From assembly GCA_006535965.1 (NCBI GenBank), contig QEAR01000050.1, positions 81,751 to 145,750 on the forward strand: 64,000 nt of DNA. The letters are read 5' to 3'. The position numbers and the translations under genes were made by a program. The first letter of the stretch is position 1. The number at the start of each line of letters is the position of its first letter. The stretch is from Spizellomyces sp. 'palustris' (lineage: Eukaryota > Chytridiomycota > Chytridiomycetes > Spizellomycetales > Spizellomycetaceae). Below, one piece after another: positions 27,788 through 41,800 of the stretch. The notes beneath the pieces were generated by a model. The model was given only the letters and a program-made list of their open reading frames with translations, was not told the origin of the DNA and did not search any database.

Positions 27788-30700
27788 ATGTACCCTAGAC
27801 GGGGGAGAGGCAATCGAAGTGCGATGGAAATACAGCTAAAGACTTTATTACCTGACAAAATGACACAGAAGCATCGCGTATCGGGCTCGGAAGATGATTC
27901 ATCACCATTAATGGACGAAGAGGCCTTGTCGTCGTCCTCTCACGATGTATGTGCCACTAGGTCGAACTTCATTTGCAGATTCTCAAACGCAGACGTTGGG
28001 TTGGGGGTTGCGATTATGAATATGAGATGGATATTCGTTGATTAGGATTATCGATATTGGGAGGAATACTCGACCGATTCACTTGGAAACGAGCTAATCT
28101 TCCACTTAGTCTTTACCAATACATACCGGCGAACAAAGGCGAGCTGCGCCATCGAAACATAGAACCTGGATCAAGCGACTGATTGCAGGAAATGGTCCTT
28201 CTAAAACCCCGAGAACCATAACTCTTGCTGGTGAGAGCGCCATACGCCGCAACAGAAGGCGATTCCCACCCATTATCTTAACGAGATACTCCGGGTTGGA
28301 TGCTTCTATTGTAGGAAATGTAGCTAGCGAAAAATACCCTCCCAATGTCATCAGGAATCAAAAATACAATGTGGTCACCTTCTTACCTACAGTCCTATAT
28401 GAGCAGGTTCGCTTTATTTTTATTTTGTTTTGTGTACGGAAAGTTACATATTTTAATCTCTCCACTGTCATTAGTTCAAGTTCTTTTTTAATTTATACTT
28501 CTTGCTCGTCGCCCTATCGCAGTTCATTCCTGCCTTGAAAATTGGTAAGAGGCTGAAAACAGCCTCGATTCGTCCGGAAATGGCCTTTTATTTATAACCA
28601 ACTTATATGACAGGATATCTTTTTACGTACTTTGCCCCGCTCTCGTTTGTTTTGGTAGTTACCATTGGAAAGGAAGCCTGGGATGACTGGAAACGGTATA
28701 AACGAGATCAAGTAAGGGAATTGTGGATCTTCTTGAGGATGGAGAAAGGCATTGACCGAGAGCAGGAAGCAAATTCCCAAGTATACCAAAGGCTTACGAG
28801 CTCGGGATATCAGGGCACCCCCAGCTCTGAAATCAAAGTAGGAGATCTGATATTGATAGAGAAGAACCAGAGGGTAAACGGAACCTTTGCAACCAATGTA
28901 CTTGGGCTATGAACTGACGCGTATCCTGGACGCCAATAGGTTCCCGCTGATTGCATACTATTGCGAACCACAGAGTCTGGCGGGGCATGCTTCATTCGCA
29001 CTGATCAGCTTGACGGTGAAACTGACTGGAAGTTAAGGTAAGATACACATTTGGTCTCTTCATGTGATCCATTCCTCAATGTATGAACAGAATAGCAGTA
29101 CCATATACCCAGAAGCTGGCAAATGACCAGGCGCTGCTGCGCTTACGTGCATTTGTTTATGGTGAGGATGAAAATGCCGCGTATTGTGTTTTAGAACCAG
29201 CCCATCTGATCGACTACTGACTCTAAAATAAAATAGCCGAAAAACCTCACAAAGATATTCACACCTTTGTGGGAAACTTGAGTGTTGAAACCCCTACGGT
29301 TGGTGTTGTGTATCGTGTACTTTGTAGTACATATGATACAGAGCCTAATATCGACGCCTGAATTTGACCTTAGGGAGACCAGGTAGAACCACTCAGCGTC
29401 GAGAACACCCTTTGGACCAACACAGTAGTTGCCTCGGGCCATGCCATTGCAATGGTTATGTACACTGGCATCGACACCCGCGCAGTGATGAACACAAGTT
29501 TCCCCAGCACAAAAGTAGGGCAACTTGATCTGGAGATCAATCGACTATCTAAAGTGAGTACTTTTATGGGTTTACACTCGTAAATGCCATCAGCGTCCTG
29601 ATACGGTAAGCGAAATAGATTCTAGCCGCAGTAACATTCGTGCTATCGATCACCATGGTTGCATTGAATGGATTCCGAGGTTTATGGTACATCTATATGT
29701 TCCGTTTCCTCATTCTGTTCTCTTCGATCATTCCCATCAGGTAATGAAACATAGTCATGAGCACGCGACGTAAAGGATGCTGACTGATTTTATGCAGCTT
29801 GAGAGTCAACCTAGACATGGGGAAAACGGTCTATTCTATGCAAATCATGCGGGATAAAAATATACCAGACACAGTTGTTCGAACGAGTACGATTCCGGAG
29901 GAGCTAGGTCGAATAGGATACCTTTTGACTGACAAAACTGGCACTCTCACGAAGAATGGTAGGTGCAAATATCCATTACACGCTACCTGTGTCACCAACC
30001 CGATTGACGTTTTAGATATGGAACTTAAGCGTCTGCACATGGGAACAATGTCGTATGGGGGAGAATCAATGGAGGATGTACGCGGGCTTGTGCAAACTGC
30101 ATATAGCGCCCGTCAAGGTAAGCAGAATAGGATTCGCTTAGTTTCGCGTCCGCAAGTTTTGGTACTTTCCTGACAAGTGCCTGTCAGGTGCGGAAGGTGC
30201 CGCATTCCGCTATAAGCGTGCTCGCGACATTGCCTCTCGAGTTCGAGATATAGTGCAGGCACTTGCACTTTGCCATAATGTGAGACATGGTCGACTTCAT
30301 ACAGCGGTTGTCGGTTTTCTGTGCTTTCTAACATGATAATATAGGTGACCCCTGTGATTGCGGATGACGGTGAAATAACCTATCAGGCCTCATCTCCGGA
30401 CGAAGTGGCAATTGTGAAGTGGACCGAATCAATTGGCCTGACGCTTTACTTTCGGGACCGCACTGTGATACGCATTCGCACACCTGATGGTCACATGCTG
30501 GATTTCCAAATCATTGAAGTATTTCCGTTTACGTCCGAAACAAAGCGCATGGGCATTATTGTCAAGGATATGGCGACCGGCGAGATCTTTTTCTACCAGA
30601 AAGGCGCCGATGCTATTATGAGCAAGATAGTGCAGTATAATGACTGGTTGGACGAAGAATGTGGAAATATGGCAAGGGAGGGTCTGCGGACGTTGGTGAT

Positions 30701-32789
30701 TGGAAGGAAGCGCCTCTCAGAAGAAGCACTCCGGGAATTTCAGACGAGGTATATTTACGTTGGCTTATCCTTTACCGATGGGATGAATTCTCAGTAACAT
30801 CTGCGTTCTGTAGGTATTCTGAGGCTAAAATTAGCGTGGGTGACCGAAACAATATAATGCAGCAAGTCGTTTCAGAAACGTTGGAGTGCGACTTGGAACT
30901 TTTAGGGTTGACTGGAGTTGAGGATAAGCTGCAGGTATATGGATGGCTCGGCAGGTTTGGTTGGGATGAAACTGGTATTGAACAAATATTGTTAGGATGG
31001 CGTGAAGACAACACTGGAGCTTTTGCGAAATGCTGGCCTTCGAGTCTGGATGCTTACAGGTAACCGAAAGAACCTCTTCGGACTAATGCTGGATAACAGT
31101 CAACTCACGTGTACCTTAGGTGATAAAATCGAAACTGCCACCTGCATTGCCGTGTCTTGCAAGCTCGTTTCACGCAATCAAGCGATTCACCAGATCGCCA
31201 AAAGTACGTGCACTCGTACAGTGCTGACCCACGTAAACAGAGCTGATTTGGCATTGTAGTGACCAATCCTATGGAGGCCATGGAAGAACTAAGTCTTCTC
31301 CAAGGAAAAACTGATTGCTGCTTGGTAATCGATGGGGAGTCCCTACATGTATGTTATTTTCGTTGCGGCTGTGTGCCCATGTTTGATGTTTATTAATGTC
31401 CAAATCCATTTTCTGCAGACTTACTTGGATCGTCACCACCTTGAGTTCATCCAAGTCGCTATTCGCTTGCCGGCGGTCGTCTGTTGTCGCTGCTCGCCGA
31501 CGCAAAAAGCGGAAATAACGAAGCTTATCAAGAAATATACGGGCCAGCGCACATGCGCTATTGGAGATGGAGGCAATGATGTATCAATGATCCAGGCAGC
31601 GCACGTGGGAGTGGGAATAGTTGGCAAAGAGGGGAAACAGGCGTCACTGGCCGCCGATTTCTCAGTGATTCAGTTCAGCCATTTGACTCGACTACTGCTA
31701 TGGCACGGGCGAAATAGCTGTACGTTCATGGTCGTTCCTTCAAAACCTTCTTACGACCTATCTTAACCTGCTATTCATATTTGTAGATAAGCGGTCGGCC
31801 AAATTGAGCCAATTCGTCATACATCGGGGTCTAATTATATCCATTATGCAAGCCGTATTCTCAGCCATTTTCTATTTCGCTCCAATTGCGTTATACCAGG
31901 TAACATTCGTAATTTTCAGTACCTGCATGATGTATAAGTTATTGAAGCTCCCGATTTGATAGGGCCTTCTGCTTGTTGGGTAAGATGTTGTTCTTCCTCT
32001 CTGGAGTTATCTGTTTTACGAAGCTTGGGTAAACTAGATACGCGACGGTCTTTACCATGGCTCCCGTCTTCTCCTTGGTGCTTGACAAGGATGTCAGTGA
32101 AGATACTGCATTGCTGTATCCCGAGCTCTATAAAGAATTGCGCAAGGTAGATCAGAAAACGGTGGAATCACGGTTGTTTTGATGTTTATCATTCCTATGG
32201 CACAGGGTCGCTCGTTGTCCTTCAAAACTTTTTTCATTTGGCTTACGATCAGCGTATATCAAGGTACGCTTTAACCGTGCCTGTAGTGTGTGAGTAATGC
32301 TAATGATCGCATCCATGTCGGCTGTAGGCGGTGTAATTATGATGCTTGCTACTTGGCTGTTCGAGGACGAGTTCATCAACATCGTATCAATTTCTTTTAC
32401 GGCACTTATTTTTAATGAGCTGCTAATGGTTGCGTTAGAGATCAACACCTGGTACGTCCCCGTTGGAGCTGGTTCCATAGTCCCACTTTTGTGCTGAATT
32501 ATCTCCAAGGCACCCTTACATGGTGTATTCTGAGGTCATAACGGTGGCACTGTACATATCGTCTATGTGGGTCCTGAAGACAGATTTCGGTCAGTGTAAC
32601 GCATTATGCTCGATTGATCAGGATAACGCTGAACATCCACGTTCATCCTTAGATCTGACATTTATTCTCACCACTACATTCATTTGGAAAACCGCTGTGA
32701 TAACTGCCGTGAGCAGCTTTCCACTGTACATACTGAAGTTCCTGAAGTGGAGGTGGAATCCGCCAAGTTATACAAAACTTGCAGGATAA
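27788..32789 (+). CDS. NEO1: P4-type ATPase, Neo1/ATP9 phospholipid flippase
   Basis: Neo1/ATP9 flippases move aminophospholipids to the cytosolic leaflet of Golgi and endosomal membranes and need no Cdc50 partner. The core is complete: [40 protein letters not shown], the actuator [25 protein letters not shown], and the phosphorylation site [19 protein letters not shown]. The last lacks the Glu that other P4 ATPases have before YLL, as ATP9/Neo1 do. The nucleotide-binding segment [20 protein letters not shown] and hinge [20 protein letters not shown] follow, then C-terminal membrane helices ending at [10 protein letters not shown]. About twenty exons; internal edges are approximate. Start is MYPRRGRG at 27788 or MEIQLKTLL at 27824. 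Its stop is only 48 bp from the HYDIN stop. Confidence 0.94.
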
Positions 32790-32837
32790 CTGTGTCGGTT
32801 GTTACTCATTTACAAAATTTACAAATTATTATACGTT

Positions 32838-35800
32838 CTAAATTGCCGCTGCTCGCAAATAATAAATCCAGACGACATTGCTTTCCCCATGACTAATCAT
32901 TAACTTCCCCACTTTAGATACCGGGCCGGTTACAGTTTTGGCAGGTGTCGTTGCCGTTGCAATGGCTGCCGCTGTGTCCTTGGCTCGTTCGCTTCGTTCT
33001 CGACGAGAAGCGGGCGGTGCTGTAGCTTCTTCTTTTTCACCCTTCTCTGCGTTTGGCGTATAAGGTACGCCCGAAGGCGGTTTGAATGCAATAGAGACCT
33101 GTATGGTCTTTTTGGGTCCAATGGTTTCCGCTGCTTTGACAGCGAATGCGGGATTATCCTGAAAGGACAAACTTTCAGTTGATGTCTTGTGCACCAAAGA
33201 AAAACTATATCCGTGCCTACCACAATGAAATTAAATGTAGCGCTCGAATTGAAAATATTCTTGAAGGGCAACGACGCTGGTACACCAGGTTTGATGCTGA
33301 CTGGTCCTTGGGGACGGGGTGATATGCAGTGTCCAAGCAATGGACATATGTAATCCCCACCGGTTGGTGAAGATACAATCAACTGCGTGCGTGTGTCCCC
33401 CAGTCGGGATGGCTCGTAGGTTACGTCGATGCAAACCTCACAGCCGCTATTGGTGGCTGGCAGATGTAATATTAGTACACTGCTATGACCCAAAAGACAT
33501 TCACCTTCGTACCTGCAGGCACTAATATCGTTTTTTCCGTGAAGAAGTCGGCACTATCGATTTTACATGTATATTCTGTTTTCGCTTTGGCAAAACTTAC
33601 AAACCGGAACGATTGAACCTGGCTACCCCCAAGACCGACTTTAAAATGTAAGCTGCGTTCTGGCCCCGCCGGATTTGCTATCAGCTTGAGGTCGTACTGA
33701 TACACGCCTAATTCGCTAGATGATATTGCGAGTCGTGCGGTCGACTCGCGCGGTTGCAAGGGTAGAAACTCAATTGTGCATGTGCTTTCAGCTCTATAAA
33801 ACACGGTTAAAGGCTTGCATATTGGATTTGTGGATTTTCGCGAAACTTACCGAGGCTGAACAACCAATGAATGAGGAACTGTGATGTCCGGATAATTGCA
33901 TGATACATTGAAAGCCACTGGGACTGCAAGAGGATTTGCGAGGACAATATCCTTTGTTGTCGCCTGTCTGACAGTGGTGACGAGTTCAATCGTTGAGATA
34001 ACCCCTGGTGACGTGCTCCGGAAGGTAACATTGAAGAAGGTAAATTCCTGGGTGGCCTCGTTCTTGAATATGATTCTCGCAGCTGTAACACCTTCCTTGT
34101 ACGCATAAAAGGAAAGCTTGTAATCCTTGCTCAAAAGAGACGGCAGGTCGATGAAGTCATGTCCTTTTAAGATTACGCTGGGATCGGGCTTTGCCAGTTC
34201 GAGTATTACTTTTAGACGCTGCGGTTTCTTCAGCCAGTTTGTAACAGGCAATATCTCGGTAAATTGCGTCTTTGACGGGACGTCGCGGGTGATATTGCCA
34301 GCTGCTACAGGTTTATCGGCAGTACCAGACAGTTTGTACAGCATGCCCGTCCCGTCTGGAAGGGGGAAGAAAATTGATCCTTCGTGCCGACCACCATCTC
34401 CATCGCCGGTCATTACCAGAGGGGTGAAGGTTATGTCGTACGATTTACTCTGGCCAGGCTCTATGTCGATAATTTCTGGTCCGCTCCAGAACTCGTTTTC
34501 GATGATCGGACGAACATGCCAGTACGTGCTAGTCCTATTGGACAGCGATATGCTCTTTGTATCTGACTGGCGCACTGGCGTGGCAAATTTCAGTACTTCA
34601 TTTTGCACTGGTGGTGGGATACACATGCCGGTCAAGGTAAGATACAAAGGTGGTATGCCTTCAACATGACATGCCAGATTCTCATAACGGATATCCGGAT
34701 TCAGTTCGGTTGGACGGAAGGTTATCTCCAGTGCAATTTCCATGCCTGGAGAGATGTAGCCTTCCGATGGCGAGATGGCGAAATCGGGGGCGAACTTGGA
34801 CACATCCCAATGGAATGTCGCGCCTATGTCACCGACGTTCTGCATTTGCACACGACGAGTGGACGTGCTGTGGTAGACTACAGCACCAAATGGAAGCGTG
34901 TCATTCTCTAAGCGCACCTCCGTCCCTTGGCAAGCACCGCTAACTATCGCGAGAGACTTTGAAATCCCAGGTGCCTCCAAGCATATCTCCTCCGAAAACG
35001 CCGGAATGCGGGTTTGAGGATGAAATCGAAGGTCAACGTTGAGGGTACCACGAGGTCGAAGGGTGCAACTGCCGCGAGAAGATAGTTCCACAGAATGTGC
35101 CGCAAGACTGTCAAGAGCAGCCTGTGGCCCAATGTTGAAGTTTGCTGGAATGGTGCTATGATTCACTAACTTCATGGTACGACTAACAGCATGGCCGACT
35201 CTCGCGGCACCAAAGTTCAATGTCCGCTGTTCTGGATGTAAGGGCTCTACACGAAATTCCGTCCCGTTCCCCTTGACGATGAAATCCACGGTTGACAAAC
35301 CATTGATTTCGATTTTTATTATTTCAGTATACGCCACAGATTCTCGGGGATAGAATGAGATCTCAAGGGGTGTGGTCTGCCCGGGAGCGAGAGTACTAGC
35401 AACTCGTTTTACATCGAACACTGCTGAATCCACGGGAAGAATATCGAATAAGATGTCATTCACGTCCTCGTTGGTTAACTCAATCGTTGTAGTCGCAGGG
35501 TTCATCCCGGTTTTGTAGACGAAATTTGTGCCAAAATCGTGTAAGACCTTGGAAAGTTTTAAGAGTGGTCTCACTCCACTTCCGCGGAAAACAACCTGGT
35601 ACGATCGACCATTTAAAATATGGCATGTGGCTTTCACCTCTTTTAGGGATAAGACTTGTGTTGGTAGGAATGAGACATCGCAGACCATCCGTTCTCCCTT
35701 CCGCACAATGCCGGTTTCTGGGGTGATACACAACGCCCCACTTCTCTTGCCTTGTAGCTTCCAGTTGAAGTCAAAACTGAATCTTCCAGAATTGATGATA

Positions 35801-38800
35801 GCAATTCGCCGAAGCCGCTTTTCGTTCAGTTGAACCATGCCCAAGTCAACTACATTTTCCGCCGTAGGACCAGATACCAAATCTGTCAAGGCACCATCTG
35901 GAAGCTCACTCTGAAGAGAGTCGTGTATCTCGTATCCTTCTCCTTTGACATTAATCGACAAAGGAGAAGGTTTCTTTCGAACGTTACATAGAAGGTTATA
36001 ATTGAACATCTTCTCCGCTGACGGTACAAATGTAATCTCGATCGCAGCTTCGGACTTAGCCGCTATTGTACCCGCGGTCGGAGAAAATCTCAACACCGGA
36101 ACGCCATCATTATTCATTTCGAACGAAGTGTCGTTGAAGCAGAAACTGAACGGCACAGCTTCGTTGTTCACTAGTTTGACAATTTCCTTCACTTGACGTC
36201 CGACAAGAACTGATTTAAAGTTCACGCTCGGCCGGTCCATGAAAACGTTAGGCTCCATCGCTTGTCCAACGAACAAGAATGAAACGGAAAGCTTATGGCC
36301 TACAATATTGAAGCGCCAAAGAGATTCCTAAACGAAGAGCATTTTCGTATCAATAGGCGACTGCATCAATGAGAGCTACGAAACTCACCTTCAAGTCGAT
36401 CGATTCCGGGGTGAATTCGAAAACTATTTCGTACTTCTTGTTTGCCGTAACAAGACCTCTAGGTGTGAGACACTTGAAAATCCGCTCGTCTCCTGCTTCA
36501 TGAACCCATTCAAAACTGTAGCTGATGTTGGTGGGATTCACCAGATAGAATCGCTTGGTGTTTCGGATCTTCACTCCATAAGAAAAAAACTCAATCACTT
36601 TGGTGCCTGGGTCGAGAACCTTTGTAATCGCGGCGACCGAACTGAGATCCATGTTGCGCCTGACTAGGTAGTCACTCTCTTCAATTTCGAAGTGGCAGAA
36701 GGGTCGCTGGGAACTTCCCTGGATGTGAAGCTGCATGGCCTTTTGCCCTGCTGCCAGATTGGACATTGAGCTCACCAGCTTAGCGGTGTACGTCCCAACT
36801 TCTACCGGGGAAAATCTCAGGGTGAAATTGGCCGTCTCCCCACCCTCAATAGTGCCGGACGATGATAGAACGCTGAAAGGACAGTCTAATGAATCAGGGT
36901 CAACAGGGGTATTATCATCATCGATAAAGGTGAGCGTGTAAGGTAACCGCACTTTGCCAGTGTTGCGGACTGTGAAAGTATATATCCGTGTTTGATACAT
37001 CATTGTGTCTTTGAAGCGAACATTTGTCACGTCGCATTCATACGAAGAAAATTCGGCAAATCCGGAAAGAAGCAGGGTGCGATCCGGCAAAATATGGCCA
37101 AGTATCTCGACAGCTGGCTCCGGATGCTGTTCCACAATCTTCTTAGGCGTCATCACCCTGGACAAGTCCGTCATTACCCAACGAACCGCCTTCATAGAAT
37201 CATCCCAATCCGCATCGGGTGGTTGAGATTCATACTTGATTTTGGCAACTTTAACTGGCACGTGGACACCAACATGTTCATTGGGTTGCCGGGCTAGGAA
37301 GGAAGCAGTAACTTCCTTGCGTCCCTTCGGACGAATGTGCAAGCACGAAGGTGAAAAGCTGAAGTCGTCGTGATCTCCGAAAGCGATACGTAAATATTCA
37401 TGCGAATGGTTGGTTACGCTGAATGAGATCTGTTTTGGTTCGTTCACAAAGCAGTCTCCGAAGAATATTTCGTTTTCAGAGTCATTCGGTAAGCCATCGA
37501 AGCTCAGTTCGTCAAGATACCCTTCCCCAGAAAGCTGTATTGAAGTATCCTCGAATGTATTATCAATCACACGGACACGCAACTCTGCATCAAGCTTTCG
37601 GGCAGCGCTTGCACGGCTTCGCACGTCATAACTACGACTCTCCTGAGGCTTCAATGTGTATGTCTGATTGAGTCCAGCACAATCAAAATCATCTGTGTCT
37701 TTCGCACTCCATTCAAGTTTAACCTTTGCCGCTATAATTCCATCATTTCGAAGAACAATAGGTAAAGTTTGCGATGCGCCAATCAGCAGTCTTCGGAAAT
37801 GGAGTAAAGGAATTCCCGCCTTGGATCTGAGCGAGGGCTTATCAACAGTTATGCGTGGGAGTGTTCCTTCTCCTCGTAGTTCAAAAGAAAGAGTTTTTGT
37901 TTTGCTCTCGGCGACATTTTCGACGACTGCCTCGAAGATTCCGGCATAGCTCTGAATCAACATAGGGTGAAATGTGACGGTAATATAGCGACTTTCGTGG
38001 CTCGGAATCGATAATCTCTTCGGTTCTGAATCGAAAGCGAAGTCAGCAGCTTCACCACGAGCTTTTGTTCGCGGTCGCGTTGATATAGTCACATCGCATG
38101 GGATTTTGTATGGATTGGACAGCTTAAAGCGAACCTGCGCTTGCTGCCCCACCAAATACGGTCCAAAATAGAAAATGCGATCATCCTCTGCATAATAGCT
38201 GGTTTGTGAAGAGAACAATTCTATACGTTTGCAAAGGGTATGCTCCTCAAAGATTGATGCGTAATCTGAAGTGTTGATTCCCGGTATGCAACTTTCGCCG
38301 ATTAAGCGATACTCCAACACATCAGGATATTCTGATGGGGAACGATCCGATATGTCGATTGCTGCAATTTCCTCGAAACTGCCAGGAGTTTCAGAATGGA
38401 ATTCGACAGTAATAGGCTGCTTTTGGCCAGCACTTACAACCCCACTTGTTGGGAAGATGGCAAATGCTCCAAAATTAAGCGTATCGCCCTGCTTGATAAC
38501 ATCTTTCCGGTTCATTATTTTGGATGATGGTGGGGAAGTAGCCCGTCCACCTGTTTTGCTGGCCCGTGAGTTGGTTCGCGTCTTGCCCCCAAGCTTGTTG
38601 TCGGTCAACGCGGCAACCAATTTGTAGATGGAGTAACGGAAGTCAAATTCCCCCAAGTTCTCGATTATAAACTGCCGCGTTGCTTTCGTTCCATGGACCA
38701 GTGCTCCAAAGTTCAGATCTCGTACGGGAAGAATACTAAACTTGCTAAATACAGCCCGTGCAGAAAGTTTCACTGGAATAGTGGCAGTAACCTCTCCTGT

Positions 38801-41800
38801 TACTGGTTCAAAGAACTGGCATTTGCAAGAGGTGCTATCTCTAATTGTCAGCTCACGGCCGCTTCGGAACACTAGCTGAACTTGGAACGGCTTGTCGGAA
38901 GGTTGGATGACCCCTTGTTGAGGGGAAACTGTAAAAAGGTCGCTGCACTCCTTACTGTCGAAGGCAAATCGGTGCCCAACTTCGTATTTGCCCTTGTTTC
39001 TGAGCGTACACATTTGCTTGCCCTCCTCGAATACCTTGATGACGCCGAAATCTAATCCGCCTTCGTAACCCTTGGGAAAATGAAGATCTACTGCGATATC
39101 GTAGGCTTCGGCAGTCACCAAGATAGGCACCTCCTGTACAACGCCTGCTATTCTATCAGTATCGCTGACCTCGAGGCGTACCAGTTTCTTGACTACAACG
39201 GGTTTATTTCCCTTGAAATCCGCTGCAATGGTGCACTCTTGTGCTGGGTCCAGCACCCCTTCCACTGGCCCAACTTGAAATTCATCTCCAAGCGCGTCGG
39301 CTCCAGCAAGCTTCCATGCCACTGGCAAAAGGGTGTTATTCCTCAACCGCAGTTCTCGCCTTTCCATTTTCCCCAATAGCAGCTTATCAAACGTCAGAGA
39401 TTTCTTGTCAATTTCCAGTTCGGGCTTCACTCCAGTACAAGTCAACTTAAAGGAATAGGGCTCTGGATTGTCTTTCACGCAAATTACAAACAAATCTTCT
39501 ACGTGGTTGGTATTGCGCGGATATGCCCATATTGACAACGTCTCGGTCTGTCCAACAGACAGATCCATACCCTGTGGCTCAAAAAAGAAGACATCACCCT
39601 TTACATCGTTACGGAGACCAAATGCCACCTTTATATCCGACTTGCCAGGGTTGGTGATATTCAACAAAGCACGGTTTTCTGGATATCTGTCCAGGTACTT
39701 TTCTCTGGGTTTGCTATACAGAAGGGGGCCAAAATCGTACGTTCCTGTCGATGCAATGTATTCGCCGTGCACTATAGCCTTGTCGTCCTTGGTCTTTCGC
39801 CATTTTTGAAATATCTTTTTGGGGTCGCCAGCAATCTGAGCGTACTGACAATATCCAGCGCAATGAATGGAATACCGTCCTTTCGCTCCCACCAACTCAA
39901 AGTTGAGGGTCTGCTCAAACTTTCCAACTTCCGCAGCGCTAAATTTGACAAATAGCTCCTTGCGTTCGTGCGGTTGAATCACCCAACGGTATCGCCTGAT
40001 TTCATCTTTGTCCATATCATCATCGCTCTCAACTGCAGTTTTGACGTCTTCGTTGACTTTAACCACCGGGCGTGCACGTCTGCCATTATCCGTTCGTGCA
40101 CCCGTATTATTGGAGGTACTGGCGATTGCTCCTGCCGCAGGAGTTGTAGCAGGGGGTAGAGGAGGGACTACTTCCGTCAAAGGAAGGGCATCATCCTCGC
40201 CGTCAACAGCAGCCGGGGCAAACAGGCTAAAGTATTTCAAATGAGGGGCTACGTCGGCCCTTTCGGGCGGGAAAGACATAATCTGTTCTATGTAAGGCTC
40301 CGGCATTCTGTCAAAAACATCGACTCCCTCCTCCGCTCTCGACTGAGTGGGGAGATGCTCTGTGATGGTCTTAAAGACAGCGTCCTCATCCGCGTTTGCA
40401 TTGATTTCAACGTAATACCGTGACATGCTTTCTTCCGCGCCGTGTTGCTCACTTTCCGTCGTTGAGAGAACGCCGCTCGCTGCAGCCACGTCCGGAGGAA
40501 CTGTCCCTCCCGCACCAACTTTCGTTTTTGGTGCTTTTTTTTCTGTCTGTACTGCCCCGGCTAACTGCCGACCGGGGGCCGGTCTATCCCCATCTTTCAA
40601 TAGATTGATAACTGCATCCAGCGTTGAAGAGTAGTTGTCAACTCGTCGGTAAGTGCTCTCATTCAAAAACAAGTCACCCCCTTCGCTCAGGGTCAAGCGC
40701 GACGACAGATCGTCAAAAGCGTCTTTGTCAATACGCTCCCCCAACTCACTGCGAGTACCCTTCTCTGACCCACGTTCCAGTTTATCCAAAGCAAGTCGCT
40801 TTATGACTTTCGGAGACATTACGTCCGTCTTTACTTCACCTATGGATAAATTGTTACGACTCAATCGCGCATCGCTCTTGCTTCCAGGGGATGGAGCAGT
40901 TTTGTCAGGTTTGTCAATGGGACGGGTACTAATGGGTGGCCTTCGTGCTCCTTTTTTAGCCTTGGCCTTTTCTTCCTCAGCTTTCCGCTCAAGTCTGATC
41001 GCAAGTTCGTCCTCCCAATGTCGATGCTCCACCTTCTTACGATCTTGTTGCTCTTTCAAGCGTCGCCTGTATTTAGCTATCAAATGATCATATTTTTCTT
41101 TTTCTTGCTCTGTCATATTGTCGTAATCTGCTTCTGACACCTCCTCAACGTGAAGAGTATCTGCATCTTTGTCACCGCCACCACGGTGTGCACTGCCTTC
41201 ACGTTCACGGATATGCAGAACATCCGCAGCTAGATTGAATAGCAGTGGTTTTCGGCTCCTTTCGGGGTTGCCGCGCATAATCGCTCGCATTATCACCAAA
41301 GGAGTTCCATATTTGCTTTCGAGCCCATCAAAGACAATTCCGCGAGTGTAATCTTCCTTTTGCAATCCGGCTCTAATGATGTCTGCAATGAGGTCTTCGG
41401 ATAGGGAGAACTGCGTGTCGCCAGTATGGTAATGATCGCGCTGAGGGGATTCCCCATCATCGCGTTCCAGTGCTGGCGTTGCCGAGAATGGGTAATGATC
41501 GTCAGTATCTGCGGCCACACTAGCACTCACGAGTCCTTTTGTGCCCCCCGCACCTCCAGAGATATTTTCAGCATGAACGCCTGATAAAGCTTCTTTCAGC
41601 CTAGATGCAATCTCATGTCCGGCACCATCAGCACCTAGGTGGGCATCAATCATTTCATCCACTCGCACATAGACATAACCAAACGTCTTGGAGATACGTC
41701 GCGCCTGTGTCTTACGACCGGCAAAAGGAGGTCCATGAAGAATGATGTTCACTGGGACATCTGGGGTGGAGACGGTGGGACTTTCGTTCGCATGTGTCGT

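Noticed and set aside
34127-34669. Long plus-strand frames inside HYDIN
   Set aside because: They are antisense shadows of a strongly supported minus-strand exon, with no protein-like features.
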